64,000 nucleotides of DNA from Gigaspora rosea (GCA_003550325.1 QKWP01000240.1:97392-161391); one strand, 5' to 3'; positions 34,747 through 45,280 are shown, counted from the first letter of the stretch. The notes: generated from the letters alone by a model not told the origin. Made by a program: numbers and translations.

Positions 34747-34812
34747 AGCGATACTTCGGAACTTTGACACAACCCCCATAAGATATTGACATTTTTGTCT
34801 TCACGACTATAT

Positions 34813-35258
34813 GAGGGTGAGTCAATAGAAATCAAGCAAATTCTTTTTAATGACTCTTTTTAAAAGTATAAATAAAAACAACTTAACAAAAAACTTTGAT
34901 CAAATTTGTTAAAATTTTTTTTAAATTAATTTAGATCAAATTTGTTAAAATTTTTTTTAAATTAATTTAAATCAATTCTATAAGTTTATAAAATTAATTT
35001 AAAAAAAATTTTTATCGAATTTGATTAAATTTTTGTTAAGTTATTTCTATTCAAAGTTTCAAAAAAATTTTAATATAAAAAATTTGCTTGATTTCTATTT
35101 TTTTTTAAATTAATTTAAATCAATTCTATAAGTTTATAAAATTAATTTAAAAAAAATTTTTATCGAATTTGATTAAATTTTTGTTAAGTTATTTCTATTC
35201 AAAGTTTCAAAAAAATTTTAATATAAAAAATTTGCTTGATTTCTATTGACTTACCCCC
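34813..35258. mobile_element. Inverted-repeat element nested in foldback, 446 bp
   Basis: The ends GAGGGTGAGTCAATAGAAAT and (reverse complement) GGGGGTAAGTCAATAGAAAT match over about 35 bases. It is flanked on both sides by ATAT, which could be a short TA-type target duplication. Inside are two tandem copies of about 148 bases (from about 34950 and 35098), each ending in a partial copy of the terminal repeat. Confidence 0.7.
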
Positions 35259-35442
35259 ATATATTTACTTCTTTGTTTATATTATATGTCTCAAAGACAA
35301 AAACACCTATATCTCATTATCCACTGAGCCGATTGTTGTTTCAGCTACTATTATTAGAATTTTTTTCTCTACAACTTTTGTTATGTGCAGAACGAAGGTT
35401 TACTAGTAAAATAATTTATCTTGGAGAAGCTCTAGATTCCAA

Positions 35443-36017
35443 AAAAAAAAGGCGAAATTTAATAGTAAAAATCACATAATTTTTACTGGCTCCCAGTTTT
35501 TCCATTTCCATAAAAATCGGCAGGATATGTGATGTGTGATTTTATAACACTCTTTACTTGTTACTTGTTAATTCAAGTTAGTACACTGAGAAGGTCGGCT
35601 TGAACCGGCACACAAACTTGAAAACTTAGATTTTTTTAATATATTTTAAGGATAACGTCTTGAAAGATTTAGACTCGTTCGAAACATTAATTTAAATACG
35701 TACGTACGTAACGTATCAGGTATGTACTGTACGTGCATGCGCGTTATTTCCATGAATCAGAAATTGTTGTATAGAAGAGGTACGTTATCTCACGATGCCA
35801 CAGACATTATTTTAAAGTTAAACATGATATTTTTTTTCGAAATCATGCTATGCCCGGTGATTTGGCAACCACACAAAGAAATAATAGGGCGGCCATCAAT
35901 AGTGTGTTGTGACGTATTCAGATAGCTGAACCCAGTGATATTCAAGATTCTAATTTAACTGAAAATTAGTTTTTTGCAATTTTTTTGAATCCAAAAAGAA
36001 AATTCAGCCTGCTTCGT
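35443..36017. other. AT-rich spacer
   Basis: No gene seen. Contains a TACG microsatellite (about 35697-35709, also at 37045-37060) and one copy of the GCATGCGCGTTATT motif at 35734-35748. Confidence 0.5.
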
Positions 36018-36725
36018 TGGGTGTGCGGTCAACTAAGTAAATCAAAACTATATGTAGTACCATATAAAAATTAAATATTGAAGATTTTTTTTTGAATTTA
36101 TTGATCAGGAGAGTGATCTGAATAGTGATTGGGATTATTTATTGCTTTTAATATATATTTTAATAGTAAAGAATGACTTGGATGTTTTGGATGTTTTGGA
36201 TATCTAGAGCGAATCGATTTACTTTTTTCAATTATTTTAGCATAAATCTATCCTTAACCATGTTTATAACAATGTTACGTTGAAAATTTTTTGACATTAA
36301 TATTTAGATTTCAAGTTGATTCTTTACAAAAATTCTGTTTCATATTATGAACTATTCAAAAAATAGATGTTTTCGTTGCAGATAAAAATTCAATACAAGA
36401 ATTTAAAATTTTTTAATGTAACTTTGTTATAAACGTATTTTAAAAATAATTGAAAAAAGTAAGCGATTCGCTCTAGACATCTAAAACTATTCAAGTCATT
36501 CTTTACTATTAAAATATATATAAAAAGTGATAAATAATCCCGATCACTATTTTGATCACTAATTAATTTTTNCAGGAGAGTGATCTGAATAGTGATTGGG
36601 ATTATTCTTTACTATTAAAATATATATAAAAAGTGATAAATAATCCCGATCACTATTTTGATCACTAATTAATTTTTATATGGTACTACACATAGTTTTG
36701 ATTTACTTAGCTGACCGCACACCCA
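36018..36725. mobile_element. Long-arm foldback element with 9-bp target duplication (MULE-like)
   Basis: The ends TGGGTGTGCGGTCAACTAAG and (reverse complement) TGGGTGTGCGGTCAGCTAAG match, and pairing continues inward for more than 200 bases through GGAGAGTGATCTGAATAGTG and AGAGCGAATCG. Flanks are CTGCTTCGT (36009-36017) and CTGCTTCAT (36726-36734), a 9-bp near-duplication typical of Mutator-like elements. No transposase. The N at 36572 and the repeated text around it show the hairpin disturbed assembly. Confidence 0.75.
36572..36572. other. Single-N contig join in foldback element
   Basis: The roughly 75 bases before the N (TTCTTTACTATTAAAATATA onward) recur after it from about 36607, and the bases just after the N repeat 36108 onward. 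An unmerged contig overlap is the simplest explanation. Confidence 0.75.
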
Positions 36726-37449
36726 CTGCTTCATGGTAAAATTGGTTCGAGAAGTAGGGTTGTTAAATTACCGTAATTTTGTCTAGTTAATTTTGTGGTA
36801 AATTATTTTTCACGTAATTTATGATGCAATTATGCTGGCCGAACTTTGTAAAGATGGTGCTTTATAATGCAACGTGATATGAAGGTTACATGACTGATGA
36901 AATTTGATTTAAAGTTACGTAAAATTATAAGTATCGTAACTGGTAAGATTGTAACTTTCGCCTTACTGGGATGATTTTTTAATTAACGAGCTTCTGTGAT
37001 TTCATTAGCAGAATTGCATTTACTTCCCCTAAGTTTCTATTGATCGTACGTACGTACGTAAAATCGTTGATTTTGGTTATCCTATATCTAATAACGTGAC
37101 GCAAAATCAGAAAACAAGACAAAGCAATCGCTTTGAAAGTCCCATTTATCATAAAATTCGCTAAAGAAATCTCTTTTTGCGCATTAATAAAAAAATTCAT
37201 TGCAAAATTTTGTATTATTATATAATATATAATCCATTTATCTTAACGCTAACTCTAATGAGATGTCACATTTTTTCGGAAAATTAGTAATTGGCTGTGT
37301 CATAGTTACGTCACAATGCTTTTTGATGGCCATTCTGGGTTATTCTAGAAATAATAGTGGCGTTTACAGATTAACTTTGCATTGTTGTCCAATTCAACTT
37401 TTCCTTTCTTAAACTTGATACCTCGACGATTTTATAGCAAGTTCAAATT
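36726..37449. other. Upstream region of second Sel1 gene
   Basis: No gene seen. Holds (GTAC)n at 37045-37060. The minus-strand frame at 36979-37200 has no domain. Promoter elements are not recognisable. Confidence 0.5.
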
Positions 37450-38946
37450 ATGATTAAAAAAGTATTAAATAATTTTTTTTGTGTAAAATTTACTCCGAAT
37501 GAATTTAAGCGGCATTTAAAATCCGCAAAAAGCGGGGATCACGATGAACAATGTAATCTTGGACGGTGCTATCAAAACGGAATAGGCGTAGAAAAGGACG
37601 AAAAAAAAGCATTTGAATGGTATCTAAAATCTGCGAAAGGTGGTAATTCTCGTGGTCAATATCATCTTGGACAGTGCTACGAAAATAGTATAGGCATAGA
37701 TAATAATGAAAAAAAAGCATTTGATTGGTATTTGAAATCTGCAAAAGGTGGTAATTCAAATGGACAATGTAGTCTTGGATGGTGCTATGAAAATGGTATA
37801 GGCGTAGATAAGGATGAAAAAATGGCATTTGAATGGTATTTGAAATCTGCTAAAGGTGGTGATACATTGGGACAAAATAATCTCGGATGGTGTTACCAAA
37901 ATGGCATAGGCACAAATAAGGATGAAAAAAAGGCATTCATGTGGTATTTGAAATCTGCTGAAGGTGGCAATTCAAATGGACAATATAATCTTGGATGTTG
38001 CTACCAAAATGGCATAGGTACTGATAAAGATGAAAAAAGTGCATTTGAATGGTATTTGAAATCTGCCAGCTCTAAAGTGCAGAATAATCTCGGATTGTGT
38101 TATCAAAATGGTATAGGAACTGTAAAGAATGAAGATAAGGCATTTGAGTGTTATTTGAAATCTGCTAAAGGTGGTAATTCCAATGCATATTGTCATGTTG
38201 GATACTGTTATAGGAATGGCATAGGTACTGCAAAAGATGAAAATAAAGCATTCGAATGGTATTTGAAAGCTGCTGAAGGTGGTAACTCTCGTGGACAATG
38301 TATTCTTGGCTGGTGCTACGAAAATGGCGTCGGCACAGACAAGGATGGAAATAAAGCATTCGAATGGTATTTGAAATCTGCTGAAGGTGGAAATTCTCGT
38401 GCACAATGTAATCTTGGATGGTGCTACAGAGATGGTATAGGCATAGATAAGGATGAAAGGAAGACATTTGAGTGGTATTTTAAATCAGCTAGAAACGGTG
38501 ATTCGCTCGGAAAATGTAATCTTGGATGGTGTTACCAAAATGGGGTAGGCATAGATAAGGATGAAAAAAGAGCATTTGAATGGTATTTAAGATCTGCTGA
38601 AGAAGGTAATCCATATGGACAATACAATCTTGGATGGTGTTATCAAAATGGCATAGGTACAGATAAGGATGAAAAAAGGGCATTTGATTGTTATTTAAAA
38701 TCCGCTGAAGGTGTTGATTCTTGTGGGCAAAATTGTCTTGGATGGTGCTACGAAAATGGTGTAGGCACAGTTAAAGATGAAAAAAGTGCATTTAATTGGT
38801 ATTTAAAATCTGCTAAAAGTGGTAATTCTCGTGGACAATATAATCTTGGATGGTGCTATCTAAATGGTATAGGCACAGATGAGAATGAAGAGAAGGCACT
38901 TCAGTGGCATTCAAAATCTGCGAGAGGTGGTTATTTATGTGAATAA
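37450..38946 (+). CDS. Sel1-repeat protein, 498 aa, 13 repeats, C-terminus probably lost
   Basis: After a 33-residue start (MIKKVLNNFFCVKF..) there are 13 Sel1-like repeats of 36 residues (GQCNLGWCYENGIGTDKDEKKAFEWYLKSA pattern over each). Repeat 5 is three residues short. No signal peptide, membrane segment or other domain. The stop TAA (38944-38946) stands where a GQ/EQ is expected, and the same frame continues with YKRDYCYEKGVGTSKDEKKAL, another Sel1 unit. So the original gene was longer and a CAA-to-TAA change (inferred) cut it. The start may differ if there is an upstream exon. Confidence 0.9.
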   Translation: MIKKVLNNFFCVKFTPNEFKRHLKSAKSGDHDEQCNLGRCYQNGIGVEKDEKKAFEWYLKSAKGGNSRGQYHLGQCYENSIGIDNNEKKAFDWYLKSAKGGNSNGQCSLGWCYENGIGVDKDEKMAFEWYLKSAKGGDTLGQNNLGWCYQNGIGTNKDEKKAFMWYLKSAEGGNSNGQYNLGCCYQNGIGTDKDEKSAFEWYLKSASSKVQNNLGLCYQNGIGTVKNEDKAFECYLKSAKGGNSNAYCHVGYCYRNGIGTAKDENKAFEWYLKAAEGGNSRGQCILGWCYENGVGTDKDGNKAFEWYLKSAEGGNSRAQCNLGWCYRDGIGIDKDERKTFEWYFKSARNGDSLGKCNLGWCYQNGVGIDKDEKRAFEWYLRSAEEGNPYGQYNLGWCYQNGIGTDKDEKRAFDCYLKSAEGVDSCGQNCLGWCYENGVGTVKDEKSAFNWYLKSAKSGNSRGQYNLGWCYLNGIGTDENEEKALQWHSKSARGGYLCE

Positions 38947-39120
38947 TATAAACGTGATTACTGTTATGAAAAAGGCGTAGGCACAAGCAAGGATGAAAAA
39001 AAGGCATTAGTGCTTGTAAATAATATAATCTTGGATTATGCGACGAAAAAAAAGGCATATACGCGACTAAAGATGAAAAAAAAGTACTTAAACTACAATC
39101 AAATCGGCTAAAAGTTACGG
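38947..39120 (+). pseudogene. Decayed 3' Sel1 repeats after the premature stop
   Basis: In-frame residues YKRDYCYEKGVGTSKDEKKAL follow the stop of the Sel1 gene; then frame changes occur but TCTTGGATTATGCGACGAAAAA and ACTAAAGATGAAAAAAAAGT are still recognisable Sel1 unit text. About two units are decayed. Confidence 0.75.
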
Positions 39121-40371
39121 ATTGGAAGCTATTATTACGAAAGTTTTAGCATAAAAAAAAAAAAAACACTTGTGTATTCTGCATGTCATGGGTACCGCTA
39201 AAAGGACGTTCGATTTTTAAAATCTGATGAAAAAGTAAATTTCGACAGACAATATGAAAATGGATCTCATTATAGTGATGATAATGGAACATTAATTTTT
39301 AATATCAGGGAATTCATTTAATAGTTAAAAATTTGAAGAAAAATGGTTTGCAATTGTATATTCTATTTAGCGTAAATGTAGGATACATCAAACAGATAAA
39401 AAAAAAAAATATATATATATATATATACAAACTGATGTATTTTTAACGTAAATCACATGTTAAAAGTGAATATTTACTGTATGGTCGCGAAATAACGTGC
39501 CCTGTGCGTTATTTCGGGCATCCATGCGCGTTATTTTATAACAAAAGGTCAACAATTTGAGTCTAATGTACATATATTACTGCGCTTTTCAAATTATTGT
39601 TTTGTTGAAACGAAGAGAAGTCTTTCTTTCGATCAGCAAAATTTCCTCAAATTCTTTTTTTTTTAAATGCCGCGTAAGAATTCCAAAGATTTATTTTTTG
39701 AATATTAATTCATGCCATTACATCTATTATTCTATTAGATCTTTCGATTGGCTGATTAAATAATAAAAAATTTAATACACTTTCATAAATTTTGAACGAA
39801 AGAATTTTACTAATACCCTATTTAATTTTAATGCTCAAATATATTTTCGAATTCTACAGATTTATAGAATTCTAAATTAGTTTAAACATTTAAATTAAAA
39901 TTAACCATTCCATTATTGAGATAACTTCGAAAATACGGACAATATCTAACTTTTTAATAGAATAAAAATTGATTATTATAGAAACTGCGCGCTCGATGTG
40001 ATTAGCTAGTGATTAAGATAGTGCTCAACCATTATGGCGTTAATAATTAGACCGCTTTTGAGAACAGATAGTATGGATGTTGAAGACTGAAAGCATGGAC
40101 GATAATATGATTGAAATATACTCACGTATCAGGTATCTTCCTCAATGTGATTATTATAATTTACGATCGTGTTGATGCTCAAGTATTACAATTAATTAAA
40201 ATATTAATTGATGATAAAAAAAGGACGTTTGGCATCTATCTCTTGTTGATTGGAGTGATAAATACCTTTGATTGGTTAAAAGAACTTCCGCTAACAGCTA
40301 ATAACAATTTTCTTTCTGACGTATTAAACATTCGTCACGTGTTTTATTCATTGGAATAATCAAGGAAAAAG
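39121..40371. other. AT-rich intergenic stretch
   Basis: Holds (TA)n at 39410-39425, two GCGTTATT palindromic motifs at 39488-39537, and dispersed repeat copy B at 39733-39990. The 82-codon frame at 40111-40359 has hydrophobic N-terminal residues and no recognised domain; probably chance. Confidence 0.5.
39733..39990. repeat. Dispersed repeat, copy B
   Basis: Diverged copy of 33828-34010 in the same orientation: AGATCTTTCGATTGGC, CATAAATTTTGAACGAAAG, ATTTTACTAATA and AATAGAATAAAAATTGATTAT. Confidence 0.55.
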
Positions 40372-40508
40372 CTACCGACACAGCAACACGTGACTTATCG
40401 ACACAGCAGTGGCCCGAGTTAGGGTTAGGTTAGGGTTAGGTTAGCAGGTATTATAGGTAATGCTAGTCATTGCTGTGTCGATAAGTCACGTGTGTGCTGT
40501 GTCGGTAG
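40372..40508. mobile_element. 137-bp hairpin element with telomere-like core
   Basis: The left arm CTACCGACACAGCAACACGT and the right arm (reverse complement CTACCGACACAGCACACACG) pair for about 38 bases, including CACGTGACTTATCGACACAGCA. Within each arm CGACACAGCA occurs twice. The loop holds GTTAGGGTTAGGTTAGGGTT (about 40418-40443), a telomere-type repeat. No target duplication seen. Confidence 0.8.
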
Positions 40509-40631
40509 TTGTTACCTCTCTCAAACGGCGCTTTCGTATTTGTGTTACGCTTTTTTTAATATTCAAACGAGATTTAGTCTTTTTTTTGCTAGGATCGCTG
40601 TCCGTTTTTAGCGAAAAAATGCATATAAAAG

Positions 40632-40915
40632 GGGGTCGTTTAAAGCGTTGTGCAATCACGTGATATAAGGCTAATCAAATTGTTTGTTTTGATCGACACG
40701 GATCAGCCCGACGAAGAAAAAAAGAAGAAAAAAAGCGAGAAAACGAAGAATACAAGAAAACTAATGCTTAAACCTATGTTGATGCACTAATAAAAAATGT
40801 CGGGAAGGTGATTTTACATATAAAACATGCTCTAACCCTAACCCCGAACTAACCCTTACCCTAACTTTAACTAAATAGTCAAAAACATATGATGCACAAC
40901 GCTTTAAACGTTCCC
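40632..40915. mobile_element. 284-bp inverted-repeat element with telomere-like core (hAT-size target duplication)
   Basis: The ends GGGGTCGTTTAAAGCGTTGT and (reverse complement) GGGAACGTTTAAAGCGTTGT match over about 24 bases. It is flanked by a perfect 8-bp repeat TATAAAAG (40624-40631 and 40916-40923). The interior carries CTAACCCTAACCCCGAACTA and CCCTTACCCTAAC (40832-40865), telomere-like on the minus strand. No coding capacity. Confidence 0.8.
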
Positions 40916-40974
40916 TATAAAAGGAAGTGATGGTTTCACGAATTTGAAAGCGTTTTGTATGGTAGTCTATTGAT

Positions 40975-41055
40975 CTCTATTCTTGATCTCTATTTCTTGA
41001 TCTCTATTTCTTTATCTAGAACTTGATTCTTGATCTTGATTCTTGATCCTTGCGC
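40975..41055. repeat. Tandem (TTGATCTCTATTTC) repeat
   Basis: About six imperfect units of TTGATCTCTATTTC / TTGATTCTTGATC of 12-15 bases. No coding content. Confidence 0.75.
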
Positions 41056-41309
41056 TTTGTTTTCTCTCCGCTATGAACAACCATCGTATTTATAAGGAAA
41101 AAAATTTTGTCGCTTTTTGGGTCAATCTTTACCAAATATGCTGTATGCTATTTTTATATAATATTAATAATCTTGAATCCTAATTTATCATGATCATGGA
41201 AATGGTTATACTTGTAAAAAAAAATTGTATTTTATTGTTTTTTATTAGATAAGTTTATTAATAGTTAATTATGTATAATAAAAAAAAATTTATGTAATAA
41301 TCTATGGTG

Positions 41310-42784
41310 ATTTTTTTTTTTTTGCTTTGTACTATCTGTCGCTGATTTTGAAATGCAAGTCTTCATTGATCGGTGTAAATTAAACCATAAAAATTCGATC
41401 TCAGATCTGTTTAGTTAAATTACACTATTCTATAATAAGTTTAAGTTAAAATTTTACGACAAGAAATTACCCAAGGATAGTAATTCTTTACAGATATGAT
41501 ATCGTGAATATTGTATTGTATATTGACGATATCAAATAATCAATGAACACGGAGTAAATGGAACCTAAAAATCTTCCGAAATTTGGTAGAAGTATATTTG
41601 AACTTTGGGCTTCTGCTACTTTTGAACTAGTGCGTCTGCATGGATAAAAAATGTAGTTTTCATTTTTTACATCGGTGGTACTGTGCTTTTTTTAAAGAAA
41701 AATTAAAAATAAAAAAGAGAAAAATAAAATTTACTGGTGTATTGTTATAGATCATATCAAGAGGAATTTAAAAATTTTACTTTTATCCGCATATATGCGT
41801 TTGTTCGAAGGTATTGAGAATTCGAAATTCGGGTATCTTTCTATTTAAAATATCGGAAATTTTCTAGACTCTGAAAAATTGATTATGTATGCATAAATTT
41901 AATGCTTATTATTAGTAAATTTAATGAAAAAATCTAAAGATCATGCAATCTGATCTACAATGAATGATTGTAGTGAAACGATTTTGCAGCAGGATAAACG
42001 ATATTCCTCCTGCCATATGATAGATACTATTCATTCATGTGCTTCTGTTACTCTATGATTATGCCTCTTGTAGAAAAAAATTAAAAAATATTGTTAAAAA
42101 TTTATTAAAGATTTGTTGCTGTATTCTACCATACTTTTTTTTTTTTTACTTTGTAACTATCTGTTGCCGATCTTGTAGTACAATCCTTCCTTGATTAGTG
42201 TAAATTGAGCTGTAAATTTGATCTCAGATCCGTTAGTTAAATTTATGCCATTCTATAATGGGTTTAGGTTGGATTTTATTACATAATTAAAATGAAATTA
42301 GCTAAAAAAAATACACAGATGGTATTATTAAAAATGAGGAAGTGGCTTCGCAGCGTTACATAACATTGCTAAGAGAATACAAAAAGTACGGTTCTATTAT
42401 ACGCATGCTAATTCAAAAGTTTGGAATATCGCAAATTTTCTAGCCTAAAAAAACTTGATTTTACCTAGGTTAACAAGCACCTCAATCTCATGTGCGTATG
42501 CGCATTAAATTAAAATAAAACCTCGAGATTATAATATGCGATCTGATTTAATATCATAATATGCAATCTGATCTACAATAAACGATTGTAGTAAAATTAT
42601 ATTGCATCAGGATAAATAATGTTCCCTTTATTACCATGTGATAGATATTATTTGTTCCTGCACTTCTATCACTTTACAATTATGTCTTTTTGAAAAGGAA
42701 GAAGATGTTATTCTTTTCAGACAGGAAAGCATCTTGTCTACCTCAAAAAAATTTTTTAGAAATCATTGCTATATTATATGATAC
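41310..42784. repeat. Diverged tandem duplication (two copies, 0.65-0.8 kb)
   Basis: The segment 41310-42120 is followed by a diverged copy from about 42133 to 42780. Matching landmarks are the T-run plus ACTATCTGT(C/T)GC(T/C)GAT, GATCTCAGATC(T/C)GTTTAG, GCAATCTGATCTACAAT(G/A)AA and CAGGATAAA(C/T)GATATT-like text, in the same order. No gene is recognisable in either copy. Confidence 0.6.
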
Positions 42785-43063
42785 TGTTATTACATAATTT
42801 AGAATTCTAAGAATCTATCAGAGAAATGTTATCCAGCCTGAATGAAAAATTCGTCAACTAATCAAATGAACTTATTATTAAGATTATAAAGAACCTCTCA
42901 ATCGAATCCCTTCTTTATATTGTTATTACGTAATTTAGAATTCTAAGAATCTATCTGAGAAATGTTATCCAGCCTGAATGAAAAATTCGTCAACTAATTA
43001 GATGAACTTATTATTAAGATAATAAAGAGCCTCAATTTTCGCTCAATCGAATTCCTTCTTTAA
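42785..43063. repeat. Two-copy tandem repeat, 136-bp period
   Basis: TGTTATTAC(A/G)TAATTTAGAA through CCTTCTTTA occurs at 42785 and again at 42921; the second copy has a 10-base insertion (ATTTTCGCTC). Includes GTTATCCAGCCTGAATGAAA in both. High identity suggests a recent event. Confidence 0.85.
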
Positions 43064-43516
43064 GAAACTATTGATCTCTCATTAATATCGATTACAGAGA
43101 ATTATAATGATAATACTAACTGATTTGCTATTGTGTAGTTTGATCAATAATAATATCTAGAAAAAGAAAATCAGTTAATAATAAAATAAAAAAAAAATTG
43201 CAAAATGAGAATCGATTAAGAAAATTCTTAAGCTTCGTCTCATATAAGCCACTTAATGTATTTTTCTTAATAGCCTTCTTTATTCTATATGCATTTGCTT
43301 TTGATATTTTTGCTGTGTTGGAAAGATATGATTGCTGTATTGGAAAGATATAATTCTATACGTATTTGCATTCAATATTTTTGCTGTATTGAAAATATAA
43401 AATACCATCAATAAAAAAAATAAAACAACAAAATCTTTCTTTTTGTGTAGATTGATTTTTTTTTAAAAAAAAAACCATAAAATATCTATATCTTTACCTT
43501 CTTAATAAATCGCATT

Positions 43517-44452
43517 ATGTCTTCTGTATTTATCGCCTTTTGCTTTATTAAGACAGTTAGTGGAAATAGTAAATTCTTAAATGGAACTGCGGTATATTGT
43601 GTTAGTGATAATGAGGATGAGTTTAGGGAACTCAACTACAAAGGTTTCACCAGAAATAATGAAACCTTGATAGTTAATTTCGAAAGAAATTCTATCGTTC
43701 TTATGATAGGAAGATATGTATATCACCAAAATGCTGAATATGTAAGTCTGCTCATTTTCACTATTTTCTTACTTCACGGTTGGTAAAATTTATTGTATTT
43801 CTCTTTTTAGCTTAGTTTCATCCAAACCGTTCCGCTTTCGTCCCCTCAAACCGATTCTGATTGTGTGCCAGAAGACCTTCCTTACATATTTCCTCTCCTG
43901 ATTTATTCTGCTCCCGCTGTCACTAACTCTTACAAATCTAATGATGCTGTAGAAAGGCAAAGTTTTATGCTGTCCAAAAAACTGTATAATCCTGTGACTG
44001 GGCAAAAAGGCATTGAATCTGACGTGATCGTGTCTTATACTAATGCGAATGGTCGTTACGATTTGCTAAAAGAAAGCTTAAAAAAAAGTGTTATATCTGC
44101 TATTGGAAGATTGAAAATTAATACGAATAGTAAAATCCCTCATATAATCTCCTCGGAAATCGATTGGAGCTATGCCGCAAGTGAATTGAGTTCATCGATC
44201 CAACCCTCTCCTGGAAAGGGGAAGTCTAAAGAATTGAATAACCAACTAGATATAATTGAAAACCAATACATTTCCCAAACCTCTAACAAAAAAAGAAAAT
44301 TTAATCTTTTTTCTTCCTCCTCAAAAGCCTTCTCCTCAAAGCCTTCGTCTGATAAACCATCAGCCACGGATCTTAAGGACCTTGCGAACCAAATCAGAAG
44401 CAAAGACTCTGAACTACAAAAACCTTCCAATGAATCTTCTGATAAAAATTAA
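43517..44452 (+). CDS. Two-exon gene upstream of Helitron; possible OB-fold ssDNA-binding protein, 288 aa
   Basis: Exon 1 is 43517-43741 (75 codons) and exon 2 is 43811-44452 (214 codons with stop). The intron has GTAAGT and TTTTTAG borders and keeps frame. The N-terminal half alternates short beta-prone segments (NGTAVYCVSD, ETLIVNFERNSIVLMIGRYVY, YLSFIQTVPL), then LSKKLYNP and GIESDVIVSY, and VISAIGRLKI. This looks like an OB-fold pair as in RPA-like proteins, but that is inference from pattern and from its position. The tail (about 200-288) is Ser/Lys-rich with a nuclear-signal-like NKKRKF. It is open throughout, unlike the Helitron genes 0.5 kb downstream on the same strand, and may be an accessory gene of that transposon. 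Confidence 0.65.
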
Positions 44453-44998
44453 ACAAATTCGATCTCTTTGTTGTGCACATTTTTTTTTGTGATTTAATAT
44501 TTGTCAATATATAATTAAAATCAAAATGCTTTAATAAATGCTTACTTTGCCACCAATACCTTATACAAAATTTCATCATCAATACGCTGTTTAATTGCTG
44601 CATAATCTTAACTCTATAAACTGCTTGCTGTCTATTTGTTTGTTGTGCTTTCTGATAAATGACTAGCACCGCTATTTAATAACTATGTTGTACCATACTA
44701 AGTGATTTATTTAATTATAAACTTAAAATCATATTATAAAAAAAAAGTGTGTTACTTTACCTTCTAATAATAAAAAAGTAAATCCTTTGCTGATTTAACT
44801 TCAAGCACATTGTGACAATATTTAATTGGTAGTTTGAACCTTAAAACAAAAATTATCTTTTTATGCACTATCACGTTTTAAAATATTTTCTGCGTAAATC
44901 TTATCTATATGTTTTTAAATTCAAAAAAAAAGAATTCTAACCAGTTGATTTTATTATAAATAAATAAACTCAATTATCCTATTTCCACCCTTACCTTT
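44453..44998. other. AT-rich spacer between accessory gene and RepHel
   Basis: No gene or structured repeat seen beyond a T-run at 44480-44490 and an A-run at 44738-44747. Confidence 0.5.
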
Positions 44999-45280
44999 TT
45001 GCTTTTCTTTCAAAACCTACATATCTTTATCTCTATAAAAAAATTACCGTATATTATGCCTAGTTACAATATTATTACTTTTCCTCTTATTACCTTTGAT
45101 TCGGATGACCTTCCCGATACAAATTCTCTTGATGCCTCTCAGGACACAGATTTATTCCGCTCGTATCTTTTAAGATCTGAAATAAATCAGAATTTACCAA
45201 ATGCTCTGGCTCCTGACAACAACCGTTCATTACCAGATCTTAATTTACCTTTGAATGATGAGATTATTCCTTTCTCTTAA
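44999..45280 (+). pseudogene. Probable N-terminal start of RepHel, 93 codons
   Basis: The frame (MLFFQNLHIFISIKKLPYIM then acidic DLPDTNSLDASQDTD and LPDLNLPLNDEIIPFS) runs directly into the DUF6570-like region. After two stops at 45278-45283 a shifted frame reads NEWTFNVF, then the frame of 45284 onward takes over. It is likely the low-complexity start of the Rep protein. Confidence 0.45.

Larger units (their letters stand above)
34479..35442. mobile_element. Foldback element with nested insert, about 0.96 kb
   Basis: The left arm (34479 to about 34630) and right arm (about 35285-35442) are inverted copies: TTGGAATCAGGAGCTTCC pairs with GGAGAAGCTCTAGATTCCAA, and both carry TCTGCACATAACAAAAG and AATCGG..GAGATA. 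Arm identity is roughly three quarters by eye. The interior holds its own hairpin (34651-34746) and another inverted-repeat element (34813-35258). No transposase is present. Class not assigned. Confidence 0.7.

Noticed and set aside
37505-39058. Minus-strand open frames across the second Sel1 gene
   Set aside because: Antisense shadows of the repeat, with no domain of their own.
40111-40359. 82-codon open frame as a gene
   Set aside because: No domain and no splice-linked exons; surrounded by repeats. Could be real but unsupported.
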